Shown: positions 48,171 through 60,188, counted from the stretch's first letter. The stretch is DNA of 64,000 nt from Lolium rigidum (GCF_022539505.1 NC_061510.1:264129687-264193686), one strand, 5' to 3'. Program-made: numbers and translations. Notes: generated from the letters alone by a model not told the origin.

Positions 48171-49592
48171 CTAATCCCGTGACACCTTAATGACGCTGAA
48201 AACTTGCTTGATGGTGGACATATCAAGGTTATAGAGACCTCCATAACCTCTAAGAAGAACCCGCCTCATAGCTCGGTCCTTAACAAGAAAATACCAAGGG
48301 TGAAATTCAAAGAAGATATTATTATCGAGTGCAAAACGCTTAACCGAGAGTAAATTGCGAGTAACGGAGGGAACGTGGAGGATTTTCTTAAGTTGCAATG
48401 ATTGTGTAGTTGTAGGAATTATTTCCAGACCAATGTGTGTAATGCGCATACATGTGCCGTTGGCTGTCTAAACATGGTCCTTGCATGATATGGCTCCTTC
48501 ATGATGAGTTGAGCGAGGTCGTTGGTGAGATGATCCGTCGCTCCAGTATCAGCATACCAGTTTGGATCAACTGGATAGGAAGAGGTAGTCCCACTATGCG
48601 TGGTGGTAGAGAGAGAGCAGCAAGCTGCCGCTCCATATTGCGACCATCATTGCCAGCACCAAGGTAATCTCTCTTATATATTTTGAAGCAACAGGAGGCT
48701 ACATGGCCAACTTGGGTACAAATTTGATAGGTCGGCCTAGTACCTTGCCCTCCCTGCTGGTTCCCTACTGGTGGAGGACGCGCACCAGAATCACGACGCC
48801 CTGCTGGTGGAGGAGTCGCCAGGTTGCTGGTACTGCTGCATGAACGGAGGTCATCCACCGCCAGGCTGCTGGTGCTGGTACTGCTGCATGAACGGAGGTC
48901 ATCCACCGCCAGGACGAGAGGAGTAATGAACCATGTGATGGGCTTCTGCGCTCATCTCGGCTCGCCTAGCCTCGATTCGCTGTTCAGTGTTGAGCAGCTG
49001 AGCATAGACATCACTCATTAGCATCGGGTCAGTAATGGGACGCGCGGAGACGCGATTGGCGAGCGCATCATACTCGATATCCAGGCCAGCAAGAAGATAT
49101 GAGTTAAATTCGTCGGGCATGGAAGCTAGGGTATCAGCCATGGCCTTAACTTTGTTGAAGTAGGCAGAGGCTGTTCCATTAAGCTTTTTAGCCTTGTTGC
49201 GTTTGCCACGGATGTCCATGACCCGGGCTGTAGATTGTGTAGCAAAGCTGACTTCCAGCGTTTCCCATGCCTCATGCGAGGTAGTGGCCAAGGTGACCAT
49301 GCCGATCACCGGCTCTGTGAGAGAACCGACAATCCCAGAGAGGATAGCTTGATCTTGCTGGTGCCATGTAGAGTACAGAGGGTTGGCGATGGTAGCTGCA
49401 GCCATCTGTCTTGTCAGTATTTGGTATCTCCTCCGGTGGACACTCTAAGGTGCCGTCGACGAACCCAAAGATCAGATTGGATCGAAGGATCGACACAATC
49501 TGCGTGCGCCAGTAGATGTAATTCTCGGAGGAGAGGCGGATGGTGATCTGGTTTGCCAGAGTAATCGGCGTCGTGGGTATCCTGGACACCAT
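48171..49592 (-). pseudogene. Copia gag and protease, broken
   Basis: The gag starts near 49592 and has LSSENYIYWRTQIVSILRSN, then SHEAWETLEVSFATQS and a long helical region. A degenerate zinc-knuckle region (YQICTQVGHVASCCFK) follows near 48700. The protease motif DTGATDHLT is readable near 48530-48555, and LHVPSVTRNLLSVKRFA lies at 48171-48449. A frameshift lies near 49400. A 57-bp-scale tandem duplication near 48825-48920, with CTGCTGCATGAACGGAGG repeated, expands the Ser-rich linker. Confidence 0.8.
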
Positions 49593-49757
49593 GGAGACGG
49601 CGCCCTTGCTCGAGGAAGATCCTGCGCTCTGGGAGCCCGGAGGTCAAGTTGTAGGCGGACATGGAGCTTAGGGAGGACGGACTAGAGCCAACCATCGTGA
49701 ACAGCAACAAAGTAGGTTGCGGCGGCGGCGGTAGGGCGGAAGCGATTCAGACGTGTA

Positions 49758-49769
49758 GCTCTGATACCA
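49758..49769 (-). promoter_or_regulatory. Primer-binding site of the copia element, initiator-Met tRNA
   Basis: Reads TGGTATCAGAGC on the minus strand, directly abutting the 5' LTR. Confidence 0.9.
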
Positions 49770-50343
49770 TGATAAACAATACGCTAGGGTTTTAGGGTAT
49801 GGTAGTGCACAACTCAATCGTGAGCATGCCTTGGTATTATATAGGTAAAGGGTACATGGTATACATAGTTAGAGTCAGATACGGTTGGTTCATAAAAGCA
49901 CCATACCTACGGGAGTGATGTTTTGGAACATGGGAGCATATGCTCCCTATATTTTGAAATACATCTTACATATATTTTAAAGTTCAAAAAAATTGAAACA
50001 AAAAATCCGCACGTACATCTTCATGTGCTACGCGCTCACAAAGTCGTTTCATAAAAAATAAACTTATCATGTGACGTGTGTAAAAAAGACAAAATTCAGT
50101 GCTGAAAACAATGCTTTTCACAGGATAAGTTTTCTCTTTTTTACATAGGCCACAAAAAATATTATTTTTTCGTGAAACTTGACGCATACACATATATTAT
50201 GGAGATGTACATGTAGAATTTTTTGTCAAAATTTTTTCACACTTCGAAATATGTTTTGTTGGTAGAGGGAGCATACGCACCCGGGAGCCAAATTGAATTT
50301 CCGCATACCGTATGTCTATACTAAAGTATTACATAGTTTATCA
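49770..50343 (-). repeat. 5' LTR of the copia element, interrupted
   Basis: Matches 45068-45240, but a 396-bp fold-back element splits it at 49908-50303. The break is seen by comparison with the intact LTR. Confidence 0.88.
49908..50303. mobile_element. Fold-back element inside the copia LTR
   Basis: Inserted in the copia 5' LTR with CATACC repeated at 49902-49907 and 50304-50309. The imperfect inverted ends share GGGAGCATATGCTCCCT on the left and, reversed, GGGTGCGTATGCTCCCT on the right, about 25 bases from the edges. The interior is palindrome-like, with CACAAAGTCGTTTCAT on one arm and a mirrored AAACTTGACG arm. No coding capacity. A diverged relative lies at about 56445-56810. The superfamily is uncertain. 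Confidence 0.65.
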
Positions 50344-50348
50344 AACTG

Positions 50349-50904
50349 TCAGTGACATCTGGTTAACTTCAACTGCATTACGGAGTACCACTAATCTTCT
50401 AGAAGCAATTAATTCAAAGAACGCATCAATAGTGCTGCCCATGTGCCACTGCTCTGCTTCACCACCCTTCACTGTACCTCGCTCATTCACTCACCACCAC
50501 CTAGCTCTAGCTGCTACCCCGCGGATTCGTTCAACCCGAAAGCGGTTTCTCGATCAGTAGCTGCTGCCGAATCCAGCTCGTACCAACAGAGGCAAGGCAA
50601 TCCGTTCGGTTTCGTGCCAATCCGAGCAAAAAGTTGGGCAATCTTTTACCGAATTTGGGCATTCAGTTCATTCATTCTTCAAGTCAAACTTAGCAGCTCC
50701 GTTGGCAGCCCAGATTCTTGGTTCGGCTCTTCACGTGCTGCTTCCTCTCCGATCCGGCGGCGACCGCGTCCACCTCCCCCTCCCTCGATCCGCATTAACT
50801 ATCCCCGCATCCGTGCCGCCTCCCCCTCCTCGTCAATGCTGTGGAGGCGCCGGAGCTAGCTAGCGAGCTGCAGATCGGTGGCGGCACGGTGTTGGTAGAG
50901 GCGG
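50349..50904 (+). promoter_or_regulatory. Upstream region of the MLO gene
   Basis: The 556 bp between the copia insertion and the MLO start codon hold the likely core promoter and 5' UTR. The part from 50560 is CT-rich and GC-rich, as in grass 5' leaders. No clear TATA box was fixed. The copia element with its nested insertion therefore separates the gene from any more distal promoter sequence. Confidence 0.45.
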
Positions 50905-53900
50905 ATGGAGGATGAGGGGAGGTCACTGGCGGAGACGCCGACGTGGTCGGTGGCGACGGTCACCACGCTCATGGTCGCCGCGTGCTTCCTCCTCGAGCGA
51001 GCGTTGTCACGCCTAGCCAAGGTAACTCATTGCCGACTGAGCTTCCTGCTTGCCTTGCTTGGTTAGTGGAAGCTAGTACGTAGCTGATCTTGTGCTTGGT
51101 TTATGCGCAGTGGCTCCGGAGGACGAAGCGGAAGGCCATGCTCGCCGCGCTCGAGAAGATCCGCGAAGGTTGCACCCACGGCCATGAACTCTGACCAATA
51201 TCGTGTCGCTGCACTGAATTTGAATATTACTGCACGTTCACTTGTCAAGTGTCATGATGGAAGCTCTGGACTTCTACAACCAAAAAAACCCGCTTTATTT
51301 GCTACTGTTGCTGTTGCCTGTAAGATGTTTGAATGAATGCCTGAACAGAGGGGAACCATGTCTTACTTGCAGAGATGATGCTGCTCGGCGTGATCTCGCT
51401 GCTGCTGAGCCAGACGGCCAGGTGGATATCGGAGATCTGCGTGCCATCCACGCTCTTCACCAAGAGATTCTACATGTGCACAGAAAAAGATTTTGGTGAC
51501 CTTTTGCAACAAGGGGACAGCACCGCGAACCACACCCACATTGGTAGAATCCTATCCGGCAGCCCATCGGCTGATACTTGCAGTGAGGTAAATGTAGAAT
51601 CGACTGACTTCCATGGAATAAAATTTTTGGCCAGAACGGCGCCTTTGCTGATCTGGCTGTCTTTTTTCTCTGCTTGCAGGGCCATGAACCTTTTGTTTCC
51701 TATGAGGGTCTTGAGCAGCTGCATCGTTTTCTATTTATTCTTGGGTTCACTCATGTGCTCTACAGTTTTGTGACAGTGGTTCTGTCGATGATTAAGGTAT
51801 GTCTCTGTTATTCAGTATTGATCACTCATAGCGACAGTCTCTACCTGTTTACTGTATTCTTGCATCGATTTCTTACAGATATATAGCTGGAGGAAGTGGG
51901 AAACCCAGGCATGTACACTCTCCAGGGAGCAGTTGCAACGTAAGGTCAAGTGAAAAGGGATGCTCCTTAGGTCATATTGTTGTATTAGTGATACATTAGC
52001 TTACTAATGTTTGCTTGTTCTACCTGAGACGTTTCTCTCTCTGTCTCTCAGCTAAGAGAAAGATTATGCGGAGGCAATCGACCTTTGTCTTTCATCATGC
52101 ATCTCACCCATGGAGCAAAAGTAAAATACTTCTATGGATGGTAAGTTTGCTGCAGTGTTGAGGTTTTACTGATTCTTACTGCATTTTGTTCCGCGCGAGC
52201 CTGTTGGATGCTAGTAACTTAGAATGTCCGTGCTTTATTTTCCCAGTTAATTTGATCATTTTAAATTTTACCTTATGGATCTACTAGATTTTTATTGAAA
52301 ACAAAGTCCAATATTATTGTTGTATTAAAAGGGCAAATGATTCACGTGATTGAACTGTTGCAGCTATTTAAATAGGCTATATCCTACATACACAACTACA
52401 CTTTGCTCTCTGTGATGACTTGTAGATTTTTTCTAAACTGGCAAAAGCTTTGTGATATGGCTTGTTGATATATGATATGTCCTATGTGATTAGTGAATGC
52501 ATTTGAATTTTGACATTTCTAATATGCTCTAGTATATCTGGAAATGTTGCAGCTGTGCTTTCTGCGCCAGTTCAAGGGTTCTATTAAAAAATCAGATTAT
52601 ATGGCATTAAGATTGGGCTTTATTACAGTAAGTGCTCCTCCCCCCCCCCCCCCTTTGGGATCTTCTTGTTTACTAGAATCTTGGTTCTAAATCACTGCTG
52701 CAATATGTTGTGATTGCTTATCTAATTTTTTCTCAGTATCATAAGTTGCCGACTTCATACGACTTCCACAAATACATGGTACGAAGCATGGAAGATGATT
52801 ACAATGGAAGTGTTGGTATCAGGTAATAAAAGTGAACCTGCACTCATTATGCGCTTCTCTGCTTTTCATCAAGATCAGACAAACTTATCTTTTCTGGATT
52901 GCTTAGTTCAAAGTATGTATCCTGGTATGAAAAGTCTCTTCCATTAGGCTTAACGTGCAATGTGTTTGCTTAGGTGATCCTGATTCTTTACACCGAATAG
53001 AATATTTATTCGTTTTCCGATGCACTGGCCTTATGTGTGGGTCGAACACCATATTGGTACCAAGGATTATGTTTGGACAAACTCCTCACGACAAGCATGA
53101 GAAGCAATGAGAGACTTGCTAGTTAGGTTGTGACAATGAGATGTGATGCATGTAGCTGTTGGTTACAGCGGGAGCCAGGAGAACCTGTGCAGTAGAAAAG
53201 CAACAACAACAATTTGAGAAGGAAGTGAACTGGAAAAAATGCTTTGACCTCCTCTGCTTTGGCGCATCCCAGTCCTTATCCTCTCCCATCTCCTGTGCTT
53301 TGAAATACTTGTGTATGTGTACCAGGTGATAGTTGGTACTACATAACAAAATAATATCGTGATTGCCAACACAGATTATGAGATGAAGAAATCTGAACAT
53401 GTATCCTTCTTGGATCTCGATTAAACTATGATACTTGCTTTCAGTTGCGTAGGATTTACTTGGTACATATTATACGTGAGCTAACATTCTATTTGTTGTA
53501 CAGTTGGCCACTTTGGGCGTATGCCATAATATGCATATTTGTCAATGTTCATGGTACTACCTCCCTGCCACTTTATCACACACCTAGATATCTGCTTGTT
53601 AGCTTTAATCCTGATTTAAGGTCTGCCACTTTTCATTATTTGCAGGTCTTAATATATATTTCTGGCTATCATTTGCCCCTGTTATTGTAAGTATTACCCA
53701 AATTTCTTAACCAAAATTCTAGACCCAGTTAATGGGTTTTGTCGTTTTATGTGTTGGCCTAATTACCCAACTTCAAAATGTTCAAAGCTCGTCCTGCTTG
53801 TGGGCACTGAGCTGCAGCATGTTATCGCTCAGTTGGCGCTGGAGGTTGTTGAGGCAACAGCCACAAATGTTGGGACACAACTGAAACTGCGCGATGATCT

Positions 53901-55297
53901 CTTCTGGTTTGGAAAACCTCGGGTCCTGTGGTGGCTTATACAATTCATATCATTTCAGGTGATCTCTCTTACTATCGTAGATATTGTTGTGATGCCTTGA
54001 ACACAGTCCTGCTTGAACATGTTGCACATCCTAACTTTTACTCTTGCTTTCAGAATGCATTTGAGATGGCAACATTCTTATGGTTTCTGGTGAGAATCAT
54101 TTTTAAAAAAATCTGTGCTCAGTTATACTGTTTTGGATTAATATGCATTAGCACGAGGTGTAAGGAAGCTGCTGGATCACCGAATCTTTTTGAATCTGGA
54201 TCACAGCTTAGGTTATTAGTGCTAAGCACATAAGTGGTTGCAAAAGTTTCCAACTAGACAGCTCTATAGGCCAAGAGAAAAGAAAGTAATATCATCACCT
54301 GTCATCACTTCATAGTTCATATATGGAAGTTCCTATGGATTATTAGGTGCATTTCACATACCATCCTTAAAGCATCGTTGGTTGTTTACTAATTTGTATT
54401 CATCATGTGCAGTGGGAACTGAGTGCGAATTCTTGCTTCATGAAGAACCAGTACATGGTTGTTATTCGCTTGGTTTCTGGGTAAGTTCCAGAAAATGAAT
54501 ATGTTGTCAGTCATGACTAATGTCAGCATCTCCATATATTCATTTGACATATTGTATGAGGAAACTGCCACGTATCCATGTTTGGCATTAATTTTTATGA
54601 CAATCTACTTTAAAAATCAAATGTACTGTCTACGTAATTTGGTATAAACTACAGACAAATGGAATTCGTATGTAGAAACATTTTTATATGTGTACTAGTC
54701 CAGACTCGGGACTCATGCAGCTTTTCTTTTGTGCATTGCAGGCTGCTAGTTCAGGTTTGGTGCAGCTACAGCACGCTTCCCCTTAACGTGATTATTTCCC
54801 AGGTATTCTACAATGACAAAACCTAAAATTGAAGTTTTGAACCACCTATTCCATCAGATTACTATCAACTGTTTACAGTATTGAATTGTTTTCTCGTGGG
54901 GGCATTCTGTTTCCTTAAGCTGTTGCAGTAGACTAGGATGGCAGGCCATATGCTGTTCCCTTGTTCACGTTTCTTGTTTCGACGAAACTCGCAGATGGGA
55001 TCCAAGTTCAAGAAGTCACTTGTCTCCGAGGGCGTCAGGGACTCCCTGCACAGCTGGTGCAAGAGGATCAAAGACAGGAGGCACAACCCGCTCTTCTCGC
55101 GGAACGGGACGCTCACGTCGAGGTCGGTCTGCTCCCTCGACACAACCATCTACGAGGAGACCGACCACGAGACCAACACAGTGTGCACGCTGTCGAGGAC
55201 CGTCTCGGCGTCGTCCCTGGACGAGGAGCTGACCGTTGTCACTCTCGACGACGAGGACATCGCTCACATAGAGCAAGATACTAGTCTGCATCCTTAG
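50905..55297 (+). CDS. MLO: MLO-family seven-transmembrane protein (AtMLO4-like), 15 exons, 515 aa
   Basis: MLO proteins are plant plasma-membrane proteins with seven helices, reported to act as calcium channels. Different clades govern powdery-mildew susceptibility, fertilisation or root touch responses. Exons: 50905-51021, 51111-51168, 51373-51587, 51680-51796, 51879-51939, 52052-52140, 52553-52627, 52737-52822, 53504-53553, 53646-53686, 53788-53958, 54054-54089, 54413-54480, 54742-54802, 54995-55297. All have GT-AG borders and matching phases, giving 515 codons plus stop. Predicted helices are near residues 14-34, 60-77, 145-168, 274-290, 292-311, 346-372 and 388-414. A calmodulin-binding helix follows at 424-443 ([20 protein letters not shown], with the key W436). 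[10 protein letters not shown] at the start and [14 protein letters not shown] resemble clade I (AtMLO4/11/14) rather than the mildew-susceptibility Mlo clade. The frame is intact throughout. Confidence 0.95.
52640..52653 (+). repeat. Poly-C run in MLO intron 7
   Basis: A run of 14 C residues lies 12 bp after the exon 7 donor site. It is a likely length-variable and error-prone tract and does not affect coding. Confidence 0.8.
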
Positions 55298-56440
55298 CTG
55301 TTCCGGTGAGCCCCGTTCACCGCCGAGCTAAGCATGAGCGGCTAGAACGGAGAGTGCCCATTCCTGCCTACGCTCTGTAGTAACTGCACAAGATAACCTG
55401 CCGATTACACAGTATACATATGTATCAAGTGATTGCTCCTCATGGCAATCATGGAATTACTCTGTGCAAAGTGAAAAAGATCACAAGTGGGACGCTTCAT
55501 TTGTTCATATGGTGGAGATGTTCAGACAAATGGGGTGGAAAACTTCTGCCATGGAAACCAAGGGCATCCTCATCTGTCCATTTTCCTATTTTTCTCATTT
55601 TCTTATGAGACGTATGATTTCAAACATAACTATTGTCACACATGTAGATTCAACAACTCTTCAAATTAAAAAAAAAACCTACAAATACATGTGCACCACA
55701 CACATGGAATGAAATTACCAAGTTTTGTGCCTACATGTGCTCGACTAGATCACCCTGAAGTTGCAGATGTAGGGACAAAATTGAAAATGAAATTATTGAC
55801 AAAATTGGATAAATGGAGGGACCCCCTTGGTGGTGCTTTGGACAAATTGAGAACATATTGACAAATGGAGGAGGTTTATGGCGTTAAATTGTCCTGCAAA
55901 TTGCCTATTATTCCAACACAAGATATATCCTTTTGACTTGTTTGGTTCTAATTTTTCTTTGGTTCAACCATCACGAAGCATAGATGAAGGAAGCAAGGTT
56001 TTAAGATTTTGTTGGAGACCTGGCAATCATTATTATGAACCTTGCAAATTACCCTATTTCTTTAGTACTAGTAATTTTGAGAGCATCGGGTAAAACATAG
56101 AGGCATGGACACACAGCACCACCGCAAATACACACTTACACATGCCTACTAAAGGTTGAAATTGCAGAACTACAAGATTTATGGAACACCACCTCACGCT
56201 GAAAGAATATTCTAACTTAACGAGACACACAATACGTTAAACCTGAGATTTGATCATTGTTGCTTGGGGTTCAATAACCCTCATAACCACCAAATGATAG
56301 ATTTACTATGTTCATATTAATAAAGAATGATTTATTGGGATCAAACTATTAATTAGTTACATAATCATGATTACTGTGCCACCTTATTTTACATTGATGA
56401 ACTTCGTTGTAGAAGCTGTAGTGGCTTAGGTACTTTTGTG
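55298..56440. other. MLO 3' flank, no gene recognised
   Basis: It should include the 3' UTR in the first few hundred bases, but I could not fix a poly(A) signal. The rest is AT-rich and non-coding. Confidence 0.4.
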
Positions 56441-56444
56441 AGAG

Positions 56445-56810
56445 CTGCATTTTCGCTCCGTGGTGTAAATTCTCCCTTTAAAATGTTCTTTAAACACATA
56501 TTGAAATGTCAATAAATTCAAAATAATATATGCTAGGACATCTTCACAAACAATGTGTGCACAAAGCCGTCTTACAAAAATCCGACCTTTTGTGTGGCCT
56601 TTGCAAAAAAAAGACACAATTTGATGCTAAAATAAGGGTTTACAAGAGATTTTTTTTTACACATAGCACAAAAATTGTCTATTTTTTTGTAAAACTTTTT
56701 GTGCGTAGATAGAATGTGGACATGTAAGACGAAATATTTTAAAGAATTTTTTCACATTTTTTAATTTTTTTTTGGTAAAAGTGGGATTGTATGTCCCCAC
56801 TTGGGATAGG
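56445..56810. mobile_element. Fold-back element related to the one at 49908-50303
   Basis: The palindromic layout is the same: an arm with CACAAAGCCGTCTTACAAAA, a centre with GTTTACAAGAG, and a mirrored arm with TTTTTTTGTAAAACTTTTTG. Short shared blocks with the copia-LTR insertion include CACAAAG(T/C)CGT and AAAAAAGACA. The outer limits are approximate. Non-coding. Confidence 0.5.
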
Positions 56811-57604
56811 ATTGTGTCCTGGATTGGCATAGGATTTTTGGAGGATGTTTTCTTCGTACTTCTGTGTTTTGAAATCATGTGAATCTAAGATGCCCTTACT
56901 TTTCGTTAGTGAGACAATTTACCAGATATCATCTACTCGATGTGAATAATGGGTAATGGAAGCTTTATTTTCCAAAAGGAAAATACGTGTGGTTCAACTA
57001 GTGATGGTTCATCATAATGTAATACGGATATTTGCGAAATTTTGAACAACAAAAACTACATGTTGATGGCGTAATTTGGCTAGCTGGTTTCTATGATCAG
57101 CCAAATTGCTTCAGTTATTGATAAAGCTAATCAGTTGATATTTTCTAAGTATTGCACCAGGTATTTTGTTGATGGACTGCATATACCAAGAACAAGTCCT
57201 AAGCAGGTTCAGAGATGCACTCTAAGCTACAATGATGCTACGTTGGACAAGTCCTAGAAACGGTCGGAAGTCAAGCTGAAGCTTTCGGTTTCGTGAGTCT
57301 ATCACGTCAGGAAATTGTGCATGGGGAAATTAACATCCAGCTGAATCCTTATGCAAGGAACGTACAACATCAGCATCAGCATTACGTGAGGGGATTAGCA
57401 TTGTGGACGCAATAGTTTATTTCTCCTTCCAGGCCAAACGTATTTGTACCTAATCGTGTTTGGCTTTGTTACGTCACGTGCTTGGTAACAAGTAGATTAG
57501 GCATGTCCGTTTCGTACATGGAATTAAATCGAGCCAGGGAAAATCCTATGCCGTTTCAGTTTTGAGTTCTGTATCCATACGCAAAGTCCAGCGCTCTATA
57601 TAAA
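56811..57604. other. Intergenic DNA, no feature recognised
   Basis: No frame, RNA gene or repeat end can be supported here. Confidence 0.4.
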
Positions 57605-57901
57605 CTAGATTTAAATGTGCGCCTTGGCGCACGATCCCGTGAAGCTCATGACAATATACATTCTATATAATAACTGCCAACATGATATAATACACTTATG
57701 TTTCACAAAGCAATGTCGGTATACAACAAACCAAGTGTACCAGATAGGTGAGCAATTCCATAGATAGACATATAGGTAGAACAATTGCGTACTTCGAAAG
57801 TTGTAGCAGAAAACTAACACATAAATATGCAAACAGATGCAAAAGGCTGAAGAGCATAGTAGCAATGTGCATCCAAAATATATATATTAAAAAGGCTAAG
57901 A
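57605..57901 (-). mobile_element. Candidate mini-Helitron (297 bp)
   Basis: On the minus strand the right-hand end reads a perfect hairpin, GTGCGCCAAGGCGCAC, followed by ATTTAAATCTAG and a host T. This is a Helitron-type 3' terminus. The proposed 5' end at 57900-57901 reads TCTTAGCCTTTTTAATATAT and is preceded by a host A, giving the A/T target. The 3' end is convincing; the 5' end is chosen by rule and could lie elsewhere. The family differs from the two Helitrons at 35-40 kb. Confidence 0.5.
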
Positions 57902-58200
57902 TCTACGCCTTATGATTTTTTACTATGATAGTGGGCTCTAAAAGATTTAGAGGAGCACCTTCAGGTGGTCCCCCTCTTTCATACGTACGGATGAACGTTA
58001 TGTTATACACTTCCTATTAAGCTTAGAGAAAACAGAGGCAAGAACCAATATAAATCATTATTTGAGTTGCAGAACTTATATACAACCAACTATTCATGTT
58101 GGTTATACAGAGGTGGCCTTTGTTACACAAAAAAAAAAGTTTATGTTGTTCTCGCTTTCTACTTAATCTTACCTTCATATTTGGTTGCTTCAGTGGGAAT

Positions 58201-58545
58201 TATACCTGGGCATTCTTCTGGCCGGGCCGGGCTTCGGGCTAGGCCTAACAAAGCCCGGCGCAAAATATCTAAGCCCATGCCCAACCCGACCATCGGGCCT
58301 AACTTTTAGGCCCAAGCTTGACCCATCACTACAAAAGCCAGTCGGGCCTCGAGCCTTGGGTCGGGCCGCTTCTCTATTTCACACATTTTTAGGCCCAGAC
58401 CCGGCCTGGCCCGGCCATCGGGCCTCAATCTTCGGGCCAGGCCCAGCCCATAGACATGCTCGGGCGCCCATAGACATGCTCGGGCTGGCCCAAGCCTGGA
58501 AAATTTGGGCCGAGCCGTTCGGGCCGAGCTTCCCATGGCTAGGTA
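58201..58545. mobile_element. Small hAT- or Mutator-like element rich in GGGCC motifs
   Basis: A 345-bp segment is flanked by perfect 10-bp direct repeats, CAGTGGGAAT, at 58191-58200 and 58546-58555. Its ends are weakly inverted (TATACCTGGGCAT against TACCTAGCCATGG reversed). The interior is packed with GGGCC/GGCCC/CGGGC motifs in both orientations. A 20-bp unit, GCCCATAGACATGCTCGGGC, is duplicated in tandem at 58447-58486. Arrays of GGGCC-like subterminal motifs are known from plant hAT elements, but the 10-bp repeats are longer than the usual 8 bp. Confidence 0.6.
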
Positions 58546-58555
58546 CAGTGGGAAT

Positions 58556-59606
58556 CAAGTTCCAAAGTGATATTTATCTTGCCTGCCAAGTGATAAACCT
58601 TCTCATTTTCTGTCAAAGTGATATTTGTAGACTATATAAAAGCTTCTAAATTTATCTTACCATCTTATTTCATAGCTCCGGCTGGATCAAATATCATTGA
58701 CCACGACCACTGTATTGCCTGTCAGCACACATATTTAGTATGCAAAAAAAAACACCTCTTCAAACTCAGCTGGAGGTGCCGAATAAAGCACATCTTCAGA
58801 CTCAATCCGAAGCGGCGATTCCTAGAGCAAGGCTCTCCAGATCAGATGATAACAGTCTTGTCATCGATATACAAAATATGAGAGGATATTTAGATTGAAT
58901 AAAGTAACTCTTCATAGATGAACTAACACGTGAAGATCGAATCCGTGAAAAACGTATCTAGGTCCAGTTATTTTAAAACAGAGCATATAATGCATAGAGG
59001 AAGGATGGATCGGAGGTGGCATAATGTGAAGAAAGACAACTACCTATTAGAGAAACATTCGCAATAATAGCCTGCAGCAACCCACGCCATGAAACAAAGA
59101 AAATAAAAGACATAAAGTTAGATGGCATATATTTCATAAGCACCACTTTGTGATTTCTCCATCTCATCAAGTTAGCTAGCAACGAAAATCAAGCTATATT
59201 TTTGGTAAATCAAAGAGAAATTCGTAAATCAGCAACAAATTTGTTTCTCCAGCTCATCAAATAAGACAGCAACGAAAATCAAAGAGAAATCACACGTAGT
59301 CTAGAGGGAAAAATTCTGCTTCAGTTAAACTATAAAAACTAACCAATTGGAGGAGCTCATATGACCTTCGAGGCATCTTAGCTTGTCCCTGGCCAATGAA
59401 GCAGAAAATTAATCCTTGCCCTATAGAACAATTATTTCCTGAAACAGAGGGAAAACCTCAAAACATCAATACCACATATCGCTTATATGCTTCTTGTTTC
59501 AATACTATATGAAGAGGAATTGGAGCTGTCCTGAACAGAAATTGGTTTTAGCCATGAAAACCAACAGACACTTAAGTAAGCAGGTAGGAAAAACTACTAA
59601 GATGTA
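58556..59606. other. Intergenic DNA, no feature recognised
   Basis: AT-rich, with no supported gene. TCTCCA(T/G)CTCATCAA and CAACGAAAATCAA recur about 90 bp apart near 59155-59285, suggesting an old local duplication. Confidence 0.4.
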
Positions 59607-59694
59607 CTCCTTCCGGTCTGAAAAAATTGACGCCGTGGGAAGGTAACAGCAGCCTATTGGTACTCACGCATCGATTAAAGTGGACCGGAGGTAG
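59607..59694. mobile_element. Stowaway MITE (88 bp)
   Basis: TA target duplication at 59605-59606 and 59695-59696. The ends are CTCCTTCCGGTC on the left and, reversed, CTACCTCCGGTC on the right. Length and ends fit the Thalos-like Stowaway group of Triticeae. Confidence 0.8.
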
Positions 59695-60188
59695 TAATTT
59701 TAATGCAAACAAAAATAGTTACTTTGTCATTGTTATCGAGAAATAGCAGTGCACATCTTGTGCAGAGTTACTTAGTATTATCATTATGTCCCTGGAACAA
59801 ATATTATTTCCCTTTTAGAAGACAAAACTTGCTTACAAAAATAACATGCAGACTAATAAACTTCATGTGGCATACACAATTAGGTGATCACCTCGCCCAG
59901 AACTCAACAGCACAAAGCACCAACAGTCTCAGCTAGCCTCTTTCAGTGATGACAGGGAGATGCAAATACTGAGTCAAAACTATGACATCAACTAATCTCC
60001 CACTGATACAACCTTATGTGGATAAAAAATATTAAGCATGTCCTATGATGAGCTGAACTGAATAAACTCTACACAAAATTATTGAGACATAAACAAACTA
60101 CAGACTTTGTATTTCTGTTGTTCTCACCACACATTTGTGGCGGTGGAGATACAATTTATGTATATTTCTTCTCAAGGAAGTCATATGT

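Larger units (their letters stand above)
45068..50343 (-). mobile_element. Ty1/copia retrotransposon, decayed
   Basis: Short LTRs at 45068-45240 and 49770-50343 (the latter interrupted) flank an internal region, with a perfect AACTG duplication at 45063-45067 and 50344-50348. On the minus strand a TGGTATCAGAGC initiator-Met primer site (49758-49769) and a TTGAGGGAGGG-type purine tract (45241-45252) lie just inside. The gene order is gag, protease, integrase, RT and RNase H, the copia order. The LTRs differ at roughly 7 of 173 positions, so it is older than the other retrotransposons here. It lies in the region upstream of the MLO gene, in opposite orientation. Confidence 0.92.

Noticed and set aside
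54938..54994. Upstream extension of the last MLO exon from an ATG at 54938
   Set aside because: This stretch precedes the CAG acceptor at 54992-54994 and does not continue the MLO frame from exon 14. It is intron.
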